In this document: positions 1 to 5,240 of the stretch, piece after piece
Numbering within the stretch: the first letter of the stretch is position 1
Layout: every line of letters starts with the position of its first letter
Source of the DNA: an uncultured Curvibacter sp.
Lineage (GTDB): Bacteria > Pseudomonadota > Gammaproteobacteria > Burkholderiales > Burkholderiaceae
NCBI GenBank assembly: GCA_946481355.1
Contig: CAMLNH010000204.1
Span: 1 to 5,240 of the forward strand
Length of the DNA: 5,240 bases
Direction of reading: 5' to 3'
The notes under the pieces: model-generated
Told to the model about the DNA's origin: nothing
Database searches by the model: none
What the model saw: the letters and a program-made list of their open reading frames with translations, nothing else
Translations under genes and position numbers: made by a program

Positions 1-415
1 AGCAGTAGACATGCTCGGCGGCCAGACCGGTTCGTCGGCTGCTTCACACCAAACAGCGGTCATCGCGGCTGGTACGTCACCGGACGGGGAGACAGCAATC
101 GACCAAAGAGCGGACACGGTTGGCGTTGTTTGCTTGAGAGCCTTTCCCGGTGCGTATTTCATGCCTTGGGCTGTCCCCCGGCATCCCTGTTCGAGGTATT
201 TGATCGTCGCTCTCCTCGTCGGTACAATTTTGCTGCACAGCCAGATTGGGCTGGCGTTGTTTTTGAGGCTGGATGTTGGAGATTGCAGTAGTCCGATAAC
301 CTGATCCCGGTGCTTGCTGGGTATCTTGGTTATCACGATCACAAACGATTGGCAGGCCGTTGCTTGACGGTCTGCCGGTTTTGTTCGTCCGGATTACTGA
401 GCATTGATTTCCAAC
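1..415. other. Region without a recognisable gene; competing open frames
   Basis: No product is recognised here. Several frames stay open at once. One + frame runs from the window edge to a TAG at 289-291, another + frame from ATG 11 to TGA 302-304. Two minus frames are also open, one of them from about 396 to the window edge. None shows a motif I can name, a good ribosome binding site or convincing protein character, so none is called as a gene. The + frame ending at 291 could be the tail of a gene entering from the left, which would suit the hairpin at 341-385. An 11-base direct repeat, TGGCGTTGTTT, lies at 121-131 and 252-262, and TCCCGGTGC occurs at 145-153 and 305-313. GC content is about 50-62% in the lines counted, below the transporter genes to the right. 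It may be decayed or acquired DNA. Confidence 0.5.
341..385 (+). terminator. Putative rho-independent terminator upstream of rsgA
   Basis: A 10-bp stem is formed by 351-360 and 367-376 (one G-U pair) around a 6-base loop, and is followed by GGTTTTGTT. The flanks ACAAA (341-345) and TTTGT (380-384) can extend the pairing, so it could act in both directions. On the + strand it would end transcription from any gene entering at the left edge, before rsgA begins about 30 bases later. The T-tract is interrupted, so efficiency is uncertain. It could instead be an mRNA leader structure or a remnant repeat. Confidence 0.45.
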
Positions 416-1504
416 ATGAACTCCTCCAAGCTGAAGCAACAGCTTCTAGAAACGCGTGCCTGTCATGGCCGCAGCTATCCCCCTGACACTGGCGATGACG
501 CCAGGGAGTCCATCGCAAGAGTGACTGCCGTCGATCGCGGTCAATACGTCGTCAGAAGCGCGCAGAGCGAAGTACCCGCGAAGCTCACAGGCAGGACCCT
601 CTACGCCAGTGAATCGCCTGTTGACCTGCCCTGCGTCGGCGATTGGGTCCGCGTCTGCTATCACGACGCTGGGGCCCATGCGAGCATTCTTGAAGTTCTG
701 CCTCGAACATCGTTTCTGCGGCGGAAGAAGCCCGGCAGTGGCATCGGTTTCCAAATGATCGCCGCCAACATCGATGTGGCCCTCATTGTTCAGTCTTGTC
801 ACTTTGACTTCAATGTGCGAAGACTCGAGCGCTATCTGGTGATGACGAGTGAAGGACATATAGAGCCCATCGTGCTGCTCACCAAGATCGATCTGATCCG
901 TCCGGAGGCGCTGGAACAACTGATCTCGACCATTCGGGGTGCTGGCATCGGCACCCGGGTCATTCCGATCAGCAATGTCAGTGGAAGTGGCATCGATCAG
1001 CTGCGCGCGCTGATCGAGTCCGGGAAGACCTACTGCCTGCTGGGATCATCGGGTGTGGGCAAGACGACGTTGGTCAATCGCTTGACCGGCCATGCCGCTC
1101 GGGCAACCAATGCCGTCAGCCACTCCGGGGAAGGCCGGCATACCACCACCCGGCGGCAACTCGTCGCACTCGAAGGCGGTGGTTTTCTGGTGGACATGCC
1201 AGGCATGCGGGAGTTGGGCGTACTCGGCGTCAACGAAGGGATCGATGACAGCTTTGCCGACCTACAGGCGCGCTCACTGAACTGCCGCTTCAGCAACTGC
1301 ACGCATACCAGCGAGCCTGGTTGCGCCATTCGAGACGCTATTGCCAAGAATGAAGTGGATGCTGCTCAGTTTCAGAGCTACCTGAAGCTGAAGAAGGAGT
1401 CTGAATATCTCGAAATGCCTTATCACGAAAGACGCCAGAAAGACCGGAACTTCGGCAAGCTTGTGCGCTCCGTGATGAAGTCCCATAGACGCCAGGATGA
1501 GTGA
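416..1504 (+). CDS. rsgA: Ribosome small subunit-dependent GTPase A (divergent RsgA/YjeQ type)
   Basis: RsgA proteins are cytoplasmic GTPases that bind the 30S subunit late in assembly, check the decoding centre and leave on GTP hydrolysis. The order of motifs is the circularly permuted one typical of the family. Numbered from the TTG at 404, an N-terminal OB-fold (about 36-105, with PRTSFLRRK) is followed by G4 TKID (160-163), G1/P-loop GSSGVGKT (214-221), the G2 region RHTTT (245-249) and G3 DMPG (264-267). A zinc knuckle C-x4-C-x-H-x5-C follows, with Cys294, Cys299, His301 and Cys307. The C-terminal tail is basic. Length (362 aa from ATG) is close to the roughly 350 aa of the E. coli protein. 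I chose ATG 416; TTG 404 is the alternative, adding four residues. Neither has a strong Shine-Dalgarno. G3 is DMPG rather than the usual DSPG/DTPG, and GC is well below the neighbouring operon, so this may be an accessory, transferred paralogue. Family assignment is firm; housekeeping role is not. Confidence 0.93.
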   Translation: MNSSKLKQQLLETRACHGRSYPPDTGDDARESIARVTAVDRGQYVVRSAQSEVPAKLTGRTLYASESPVDLPCVGDWVRVCYHDAGAHASILEVLPRTSFLRRKKPGSGIGFQMIAANIDVALIVQSCHFDFNVRRLERYLVMTSEGHIEPIVLLTKIDLIRPEALEQLISTIRGAGIGTRVIPISNVSGSGIDQLRALIESGKTYCLLGSSGVGKTTLVNRLTGHAARATNAVSHSGEGRHTTTRRQLVALEGGGFLVDMPGMRELGVLGVNEGIDDSFADLQARSLNCRFSNCTHTSEPGCAIRDAIAKNEVDAAQFQSYLKLKKESEYLEMPYHERRQKDRNFGKLVRSVMKSHRRQDE

Positions 1505-1519
1505 GCAAATTGCTGAGGT

Positions 1520-1762
1520 TCACTTGTCGTCTTGCACGAAGAAGTCATCCAAGACTTGGGCACGTTCCGATCTGAGTGTTTGCATCAGATTGGCACCCGG
1601 ACCTGAACAACCCACATCGGGCTTGTCCCCATCCACCTTGAAGAAGCCTGTGGATATGTCGTGCGCGGATGTGTCAAACCCGCGTCTTTGCTGGCCGGGC
1701 GGCCCATTGCTGAAAAATCGGGCAGCGGCCGCGGGGCTGCGCCGGGCCACCGAGGTTTGCAT
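1520..1762 (-). CDS. Possible small hypothetical protein or gene remnant
   Basis: This is an 80-codon frame whose ATG shares its A with the TGA stop of the ATPase gene (TGATG), an arrangement that often means translational coupling. I do not recognise the product. Residues 1-29 are Ala/Arg/Pro-rich and look like non-coding GC-rich DNA. Residues 30-80 look more like real protein: acidic and mixed, with FFKVDGDKPDVGC in the middle and DDFFVQDDK at the end, a single Cys (Cys52), and no membrane segment. A terminator-like hairpin (1713-1744) lies inside its first 17 codons, which argues against expression as a fourth operon gene. The second half may therefore be the 3' remnant of an older gene cut near the GC change at about 1680-1700. 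A chance frame remains possible. Confidence 0.25.
   Translation of the reverse strand: MQTSVARRSPAAAARFFSNGPPGQQRRGFDTSAHDISTGFFKVDGDKPDVGCSGPGANLMQTLRSERAQVLDDFFVQDDK
1713..1744 (-). terminator. Rho-independent terminator of the importer operon
   Basis: Read on the minus strand, CGG-(bulged C)-GCAGC pairs with GCTGC-CCG around a 9-base GC-rich loop, giving eight base pairs with one bulge. The sequence ATTTTT follows directly (five T's, complement of 1713-1717). It begins 18 bases after the ATPase stop codon, the expected place for the end of the three-gene transcript. It would also keep operon transcripts from running antisense into the convergent rsgA. Confidence 0.65.
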
Positions 1763-2562
1763 CAAGACGAGGAGCCCTCTTCACTGGCGAAACCGCGCTC
1801 TGTTCGCAGTGTGCGAACAAAGGGCTGTCCGTCCGGGTCGTGCCGCACATCCACCGGCACCTGGTACAGGCGCTGGATCAGCTCCGCCGTCAGCACCTGC
1901 GCCGGCGGACCGAAGGCCTGCAGGCGTCCTTCCCCGAGCACGATCAGCTGGTCGGCAAACTGCGCCGCCAGATTCAGGTCGTGCAGCACCGCCACGCTGA
2001 TCCAGCCCTGCCGGACGGTCTGTGCCTGCAGATGCTCCATGAGCTGCATCTGGTGCTTCAGGTCCAGCGCGCTGACAGGCTCGTCCAGCAGCATCAGGCG
2101 GGGCTGGCGCAGCAGCACCTGGGCGAACAGCACCATCTGGCGCTGGCCACCGCTGAGCGTGTGCATGGCGCGGTCGGCCAGGTGGGCGAGATCGAGCGCC
2201 TGCAGCGCGCCCAGAGCCGCCGCGAGGTCGTCGTCCGAAAGGCGCATGGACAGGCGTTGCAGCCGGCCGAGCACCACCACCTCCAGCACACTGAGGTCCA
2301 GCTCCAGCTGGGTGTCCTGCGGCATGTAGCCGATGGCCTGGCGCCAGGCGCCCAGGGCGCGGGGCGCCATCGGCCGCCCGTCCAGGCGCACCTGCCCCTG
2401 GGCCAGGGGAAGCTCTCCGAACAGCGCCCGCAACAGGCTGGTCTTGCCGGTGCCATTGGGTCCGATGATGGCGTGCAGCTGCCCCGGCTGCAGGGTGAGC
2501 TTCAGGCCCTCGGCCAGGGTCAGCCCGCCCAGGCGCAGTGTCAGATCGTCCAGCTCAAGCAC
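1762..2562 (-). CDS. ABC importer ATPase, FecE/BtuD class
   Basis: This cytoplasmic ATPase powers the importer encoded with it; two copies are expected to bind two permease subunits. All nucleotide-binding motifs are present and intact: Walker A GPNGTGKTS (34-42), Q-loop Gln82 in YMPQD, signature LSGGQRQ (136-142), Walker B LMLLDEP (156-162), D-loop SALD (164-167) and switch His194. Its 266 aa match the usual 250-275 aa of metal-chelate importer ATPases. The start is GTG at 2562, with GAAGGGG eight bases upstream (2571-2577) as a partial Shine-Dalgarno. It overlaps the permease stop by 8 bp (2555-2562), so translation is probably coupled. It is the last gene of the operon, followed after 18 bases by a terminator. 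The family is clear; the substrate cannot be told from the ATPase, and I give no symbol because fecE, btuD, hmuV and molC-like proteins look alike here. Confidence 0.95.
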   Translation of the reverse strand: MLELDDLTLRLGGLTLAEGLKLTLQPGQLHAIIGPNGTGKTSLLRALFGELPLAQGQVRLDGRPMAPRALGAWRQAIGYMPQDTQLELDLSVLEVVVLGRLQRLSMRLSDDDLAAALGALQALDLAHLADRAMHTLSGGQRQMVLFAQVLLRQPRLMLLDEPVSALDLKHQMQLMEHLQAQTVRQGWISVAVLHDLNLAAQFADQLIVLGEGRLQAFGPPAQVLTAELIQRLYQVPVDVRHDPDGQPFVRTLRTERGFASEEGSSS

Positions 2563-3622
2563 GGCCGCGGCCCCTTCGGCTCAGCACGAGCCAGATGAAG
2601 AACGGCACACCGATCAGCGCCGTGACAATGCCGATGGGAAACAGCGCCCCGGGCACGATGGACTTGGACACCACCGACGCGGACGACAGCATCAGGGCGC
2701 CGCACAGCGCCGACAGCGGAATGAGAAACCGCTGGTCCTCGCCCACCAGCATGCGCGCGATGTGGGGCGCGACCAGGCCGATGAAGCCGATGATGCCCAC
2801 GAAGCTGATGGCGGTGGCGGTCATCAGCGCCACCAGGGCCAGGGTCTTCAGGCGCAGCCGCACCACGTTCACGCCCAGGCTGCGCGCGCGCGCCTCGCCC
2901 AGGCGCAGGCAGGTCAGCTGCCAGGCGTCGCGGTGCAGCAGCACGCCGCAGACCAGGGTCACGCCCACGGTGATCCACAGCATGGGCCAGGTGGTGCGCT
3001 GGAGGCTGCCGAACAGCCAGAAGATGATCTGCTGGTTCAGTTCCGGCGAGGACAGGAACTGCACCAGCGACAGCAGGGACTGGAACAGGAACAGCAGCGC
3101 AATGCCGGCCAGGATGAGGGTCTGGCTGCCCACGTGGCGCATCAGCGCCAGTCCGAAGAGCAGGCTGGCGGCCAGCATGCAGAAGACGAAGGCGCCGGCC
3201 GGGATGGCCAGCAGCGGCGGCAGGCCCAGGCCGCCGCTGACCAGCGCAAGTGCGGCGCCAAAGCCCGCTGCCGCGGCCAGGCCGAGCGTGTAGGGGCTGG
3301 CCAGCGGGTTGTCCAGCAAGGTCTGCATCTGCACACCGCCGAGCCCGAGCGCCGCGCCCACCACCAGCGCCATCAGGGCGATGGGCAAGCGCATGTCCAT
3401 CACGATGGCGCGCGTCATCGGGTCGGCGGCGGCGGGTGCGAGCAGCGTGGCCAGCACCTCGCGCACCCCCAGCAGCGAGGGGCCCGTGGCCACGTCGAGC
3501 GTGAGGCTGCACAGGATCAGCCCGGCGAACAGCGCCAGAAAGCGCCAGCGGCGGGCCTCGCGGTGGCGCTGCCGTTGCAGCAGCTCGGCCCCCGAGGCCG
3601 GCGCAACGGTGGTGGCGGTCAT
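2555..3622 (-). CDS. ABC importer permease, FecCD/BtuC family
   Basis: This inner-membrane subunit should form, as a homodimer, the translocation path for the substrate delivered by the binding protein. The 355-aa sequence starts with a short hydrophilic, Arg-rich N-terminus (1-27). Many hydrophobic helices follow; the family normally has ten per subunit. Visible family landmarks are DMRLP (76-80), GAALGLGGVQMQTLLDNPLASPYTLG-type sequence over 89-114, the ATPase-contacting loop around LGEARARSLGVNV (241-253) and GFIGLVAPHIARMLVG (279-294). The end is strongly basic (RRGRGRA). Ile81 follows the Pro of the first motif, where many family members have Arg. The ATG overlaps the binding-protein stop as ATGA (3619-3622), and there is no clear Shine-Dalgarno of its own, so it probably depends on translational coupling. 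Only one permease gene is present, so a homodimer is expected rather than an FecC/FecD-style pair. Confidence 0.95.
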   Translation of the reverse strand: MTATTVAPASGAELLQRQRHREARRWRFLALFAGLILCSLTLDVATGPSLLGVREVLATLLAPAAADPMTRAIVMDMRLPIALMALVVGAALGLGGVQMQTLLDNPLASPYTLGLAAAAGFGAALALVSGGLGLPPLLAIPAGAFVFCMLAASLLFGLALMRHVGSQTLILAGIALLFLFQSLLSLVQFLSSPELNQQIIFWLFGSLQRTTWPMLWITVGVTLVCGVLLHRDAWQLTCLRLGEARARSLGVNVVRLRLKTLALVALMTATAISFVGIIGFIGLVAPHIARMLVGEDQRFLIPLSALCGALMLSSASVVSKSIVPGALFPIGIVTALIGVPFFIWLVLSRRGRGRA

Positions 3623-4728
3623 TGCGCGCGCAGCATGAAACTGCCCTGGGGCTGGATGGGCAGGTGGCGGCGGTAGAAGTCGCGGTAGGTGGCTTCCGGA
3701 TCGATGTCGGTGAACAGCGCCGGGTACATCGCCTTGGCGAGGTATTGCAGCAGCGCCGCATCCAGGATGCTGCGGGTGGCGCCGTGGTAGAGGCCGTGCA
3801 GGCGGCCGTCCTGCAGCGCGGGCAGGCCGCTCCAGCCGCTGCGCTGGGCAAAGCCCTGCAGGCGCTGACGCGCTTCGCCCACCGGCACGCCAAAGCCGAT
3901 CTTCATGGCGTCGGGCTGGCTGACGCTCTCATAGCCCGCGATGAACACCACCTGCGGCTTCGAGACCAGCAACTGTTCGGGGTTGATCGGTCCCCAGTCC
4001 TTGACGAACGGCGCAGCGATGTTGTCGCCACCGGCCAGATCGACCATGGCGCCCCACATGTTCTTGCCGTAGGTGTAGCTGAGTTCGGCCGGCCCCTTGT
4101 CGCCCAGTTCGATGTACACCCGCGGCCTCGGTGCCTTGGCCTTGGCGACGCGCTGCTGGATGGTCTCCACCACCTGGCGGTACTCGTCGGCGATGCGCTG
4201 CGCGCGTGCCGTCTCTCCGGTGATCTGACCCAGCACCCGGGTGCTGGCCAGGTGGCGCTCCAGCGTCTGCGCGTTGTAGTCCACCACCACCACGGGAATG
4301 CCTGCCGACTCCAGGCGGGGAATCTCTGACGCCAGGGCCTTGAACTGCCAGTCGGCCAGCACCACCACGTCGGGCTTGGCGGCCAGCACTTTTTCAATCA
4401 CAAAGCTCTGGTCCTGCACGTTGCCGACGTCGAGCACGTCGCGCAGTGTGGGCCGCGCGGCGGCATACTGCTCCCAGACCGCCGGGCGCGACTTGACGAA
4501 CCAGCCCAACGACAGACCTGCCAGGCGATCAAACGCCTTGTCGCCCCCGACCGCGAAGTAGTCCTCGATGTAGAAGCCCAGCAGCACGCGCTTGGCGGGC
4601 AGGTCCACCTGGACCGAACGGCCCAGCACGTCCTTGACCACCTCCGGGGCGGCCTGGGCCGATGGCAGCAACACGGCCACCAGCGCCCCCACCACAGACC
4701 ACTTGCGGATGGATGAAACCCACTGCAT
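3619..4728 (-). CDS. Periplasmic substrate-binding protein of a BtuF/FepB-class importer
   Basis: This protein should capture the substrate in the periplasm and dock on the permease. I start it at ATG 4728 (369 aa), because AGAGG lies seven bases upstream (4736-4740). An in-frame TTG at 4746 would place that site inside the gene. The Sec signal peptide has a basic n-region (R8, K9), a hydrophobic core at about 11-21 and an AQA cleavage site after residue 26. There is no lipobox Cys, so the mature protein should be soluble. The Peripla_BP_2 fold is seen in KDVLGRSVQVDLPAKRV (32-48), the N-lobe strand region PDVVVLADWQF (119-129) and IPVVVVDY (144-151). A long linker helix (about 155-198) leads to the C-lobe RVYIELGD (203-210), GPINPEQLLVSKPQVVFIAGY-like region (246-266) and HGATRSILDAALLQYLAKAMYP (315-336). 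It is somewhat longer than typical BtuF or FepB. Substrate is unassigned: iron chelates, heme, corrinoids and, by analogy with Haemophilus MolA, molybdate or tungstate are all possible. Confidence 0.92.
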   Translation of the reverse strand: MQWVSSIRKWSVVGALVAVLLPSAQAAPEVVKDVLGRSVQVDLPAKRVLLGFYIEDYFAVGGDKAFDRLAGLSLGWFVKSRPAVWEQYAAARPTLRDVLDVGNVQDQSFVIEKVLAAKPDVVVLADWQFKALASEIPRLESAGIPVVVVDYNAQTLERHLASTRVLGQITGETARAQRIADEYRQVVETIQQRVAKAKAPRPRVYIELGDKGPAELSYTYGKNMWGAMVDLAGGDNIAAPFVKDWGPINPEQLLVSKPQVVFIAGYESVSQPDAMKIGFGVPVGEARQRLQGFAQRSGWSGLPALQDGRLHGLYHGATRSILDAALLQYLAKAMYPALFTDIDPEATYRDFYRRHLPIQPQGSFMLRAQ

Positions 4729-4733
4729 GAACA

Positions 4734-4740
4734 CACCTCT
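4734..4740 (-). promoter_or_regulatory. Ribosome binding site that decides the binding-protein start
   Basis: AGAGGTG on the minus strand has its AGAGG core seven bases before ATG 4728. It is the strongest Shine-Dalgarno seen in the window. It favours this ATG over the in-frame TTG at 4746, which would add MKRGVF before the signal peptide. Confidence 0.75.
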
Positions 4741-4775
4741 TTTCAAAGGCCGGGCGGTGCCGGCAAAAGGCTGTG

Positions 4776-4804
4776 ATTTTACATGCGAACAACTCGCATT
4801 TGCA
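4776..4804 (-). promoter_or_regulatory. Candidate promoter of the importer operon
   Basis: On the minus strand, TAAAAT (4776-4781) matches the sigma70 -10 box in five of six bases. Seventeen bases upstream TGCAAA (4799-4804) is a weak -35 (three of six). Transcription would start near 4769, giving a leader of about 40 bases. A weak -35 suits an activated or repressed promoter. The call rests on hexamer matching and position only. Confidence 0.4.
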
Positions 4805-4813
4805 TTTGCGAAT
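4783..4813. promoter_or_regulatory. Operator-like repeat cluster upstream of the importer operon
   Basis: A perfect inverted repeat ATGCGA-N5-TCGCAT occupies 4783-4799, exactly between the putative -10 and -35. It overlaps a second, looser one, CGCA-N8-TGCG (4795-4810). TGCGAA recurs at 4784-4789 and 4807-4812, 23 bases apart, about two helical turns. The layout looks like a repressor site with two bound dimers. The AT-poor TGCGAA half-sites recall degenerate Fur boxes of some betaproteobacteria, but they match the classical GATAATGATAATCATTATC poorly, so another metal- or cofactor-responsive regulator is equally possible. Confidence 0.45.
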
Positions 4814-4847
4814 CGGTTTTGTTTGGGTGCGTCCCGGGGTCTGTGAA

Positions 4848-5240
4848 TCAGTTCAGGGCTTCATGCGCCAGCGCCCGCGCCGCCACCTCGCAGAACCAGC
4901 GCACGCCCAGGGGCAAGGCGTCGTCGTTGAAGTCGTAGCAGGGGTGGTGCAGCGCGAACGACTCCTCGGCCTCCGCCCCTTCCCTGCCCTGTCCCAGCCA
5001 CAGGTAGGCCCCGGGCTTGCGCTGCAACATGAAGGCGAAGTCTTCCGAAGTGAACGCTGCGTGCGGCGCCGTCGCGGCCCGCAGACCCACAGCCTGCGCC
5101 GCGTCCAACGCCAGCTCGGCTTCGGCCGCGGTGTTGATGGTGGCGGGGTAGTAGCGCCGGTAGTCCACCGCCACCACCGTGCCGCTCGCCAGCGCCATGC
5201 CTTGTGCGGCGTCGCGCAGCGCGGCCTCGATGCGGTCCTG
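4848..5240 (-). CDS. M20-family amidohydrolase (HipO-like), C-terminal part
   Basis: Only the last 130 codons are present; the gene continues past the right edge, and the family is usually about 390-400 aa. Such enzymes are metal-dependent cytoplasmic hydrolases that remove acyl groups from N-acyl amino acids or related amides. In the visible part, YPATIN (31-36) is the substrate-side motif of the lid domain. TSEDFAFML (64-72) with KPGAYLWLG (75-83) returns to the catalytic domain. LHHPCYDFND (97-106) holds the His that in this family is a metal ligand. The two other catalytic-domain metal motifs lie outside the window. The in-frame ATG at 5198 is internal, since the frame stays open upstream. 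It has the same orientation as the importer operon and stops 119 bases before it, with no clear terminator between, so read-through is possible. A functional link is not evident. Confidence 0.92.
   Translation of the reverse strand, partial: QDRIEAALRDAAQGMALASGTVVAVDYRRYYPATINTAAEAELALDAAQAVGLRAATAPHAAFTSEDFAFMLQRKPGAYLWLGQGREGAEAEESFALHHPCYDFNDDALPLGVRWFCEVAARALAHEALN

Noticed and set aside
11..304. 97-codon + frame starting at ATG 11, and a 120-codon minus frame over 77-439
   Set aside because: No ribosome binding site, no recognisable motif, and at least two other frames are open over the same stretch, so no frame stands out as coding.
364..369. TTGACG as a -35 box for rsgA
   Set aside because: No -10-like hexamer lies 16-18 bases downstream, and the hexamer falls in the loop and stem of the hairpin.
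1497..2000. A + strand frame overlapping the rsgA stop (ATG at 1497)
   Set aside because: It runs antisense into the ATPase gene, becomes Ala/Pro/Arg-rich there, has no motif, and crosses the minus-strand terminator. The rsgA overlap alone is not enough.
2333..3893. Long open frames of about 450 codons on both strands across the permease and binding-protein genes
   Set aside because: They lie over well-identified importer genes, are rich in Gln/His/Arg/Ala or Arg/Pro/Ala repeats typical of shifted frames in high-GC DNA, and show no family motif.
4750..4766. GCCGG/CCGGC hairpin in the importer leader as a terminator or attenuator
   Set aside because: The stem is only 5 bp and no T-tract follows on the minus strand; the bases after it lead into the ribosome binding site.
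4729..4847. Cobalamin riboswitch upstream of a BtuCDF-like operon
   Set aside because: The gap is only 119 bases, too short for the usual element of roughly 200 bases, and no B12-box sequence (GCCACTG) is seen.

Overview
The window reads as part of the chromosome of a high-GC Gram-negative bacterium, most likely a betaproteobacterium of the Burkholderiales (Comamonadaceae-like). This is inferred from the protein style, the roughly 70% GC of the transporter genes and the periplasmic binding-protein architecture; no marker gene proves it.

Layout from left to right. Positions 1-415 hold no gene I can name. Several open frames overlap there, with short direct repeats and a terminator-like hairpin at 341-385. 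On the + strand, 416-1504 encodes a complete but divergent RsgA-type ribosome-assembly GTPase (circularly permuted GTPase plus zinc knuckle). Positions 1505-1761 hold a possible minus-strand gene remnant and, at 1713-1744, a rho-independent terminator facing the minus strand.

From 4728 down to 1762 on the minus strand lies a complete, tightly packed three-gene importer operon of the BtuCDF/FecBCD class: a periplasmic binding protein with a signal peptide, a FecCD/BtuC-family membrane permease, and an ATPase. The first two genes overlap by 4 bp (ATGA) and the last two by 8 bp, so translation is probably coupled. The 119-bp leader carries a good Shine-Dalgarno site, a -10-like box and a cluster of TGCGAA/TCGCA half-sites between the putative -10 and -35. 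That placement is what a repressor operator would show, possibly a metal-responsive one. The substrate cannot be read from sequence: iron chelate, heme, cobinamide/cobalamin and molybdate/tungstate are all carried by this class. Beyond the leader, the window ends inside the C-terminal third of an M20-family amidohydrolase on the minus strand.

The rsgA side (about 50-60% GC in the lines I counted) and the transporter side (about 70%) differ clearly. The change falls near 1680-1740, between the convergent genes. The left third may therefore be acquired DNA and the RsgA an accessory paralogue. I found no CRISPR array, tRNA, rRNA or recognisable insertion sequence, and nothing that clearly amounts to a new system. 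The most worthwhile leads are the operator-like repeats, the unassigned importer substrate and the compositional junction.
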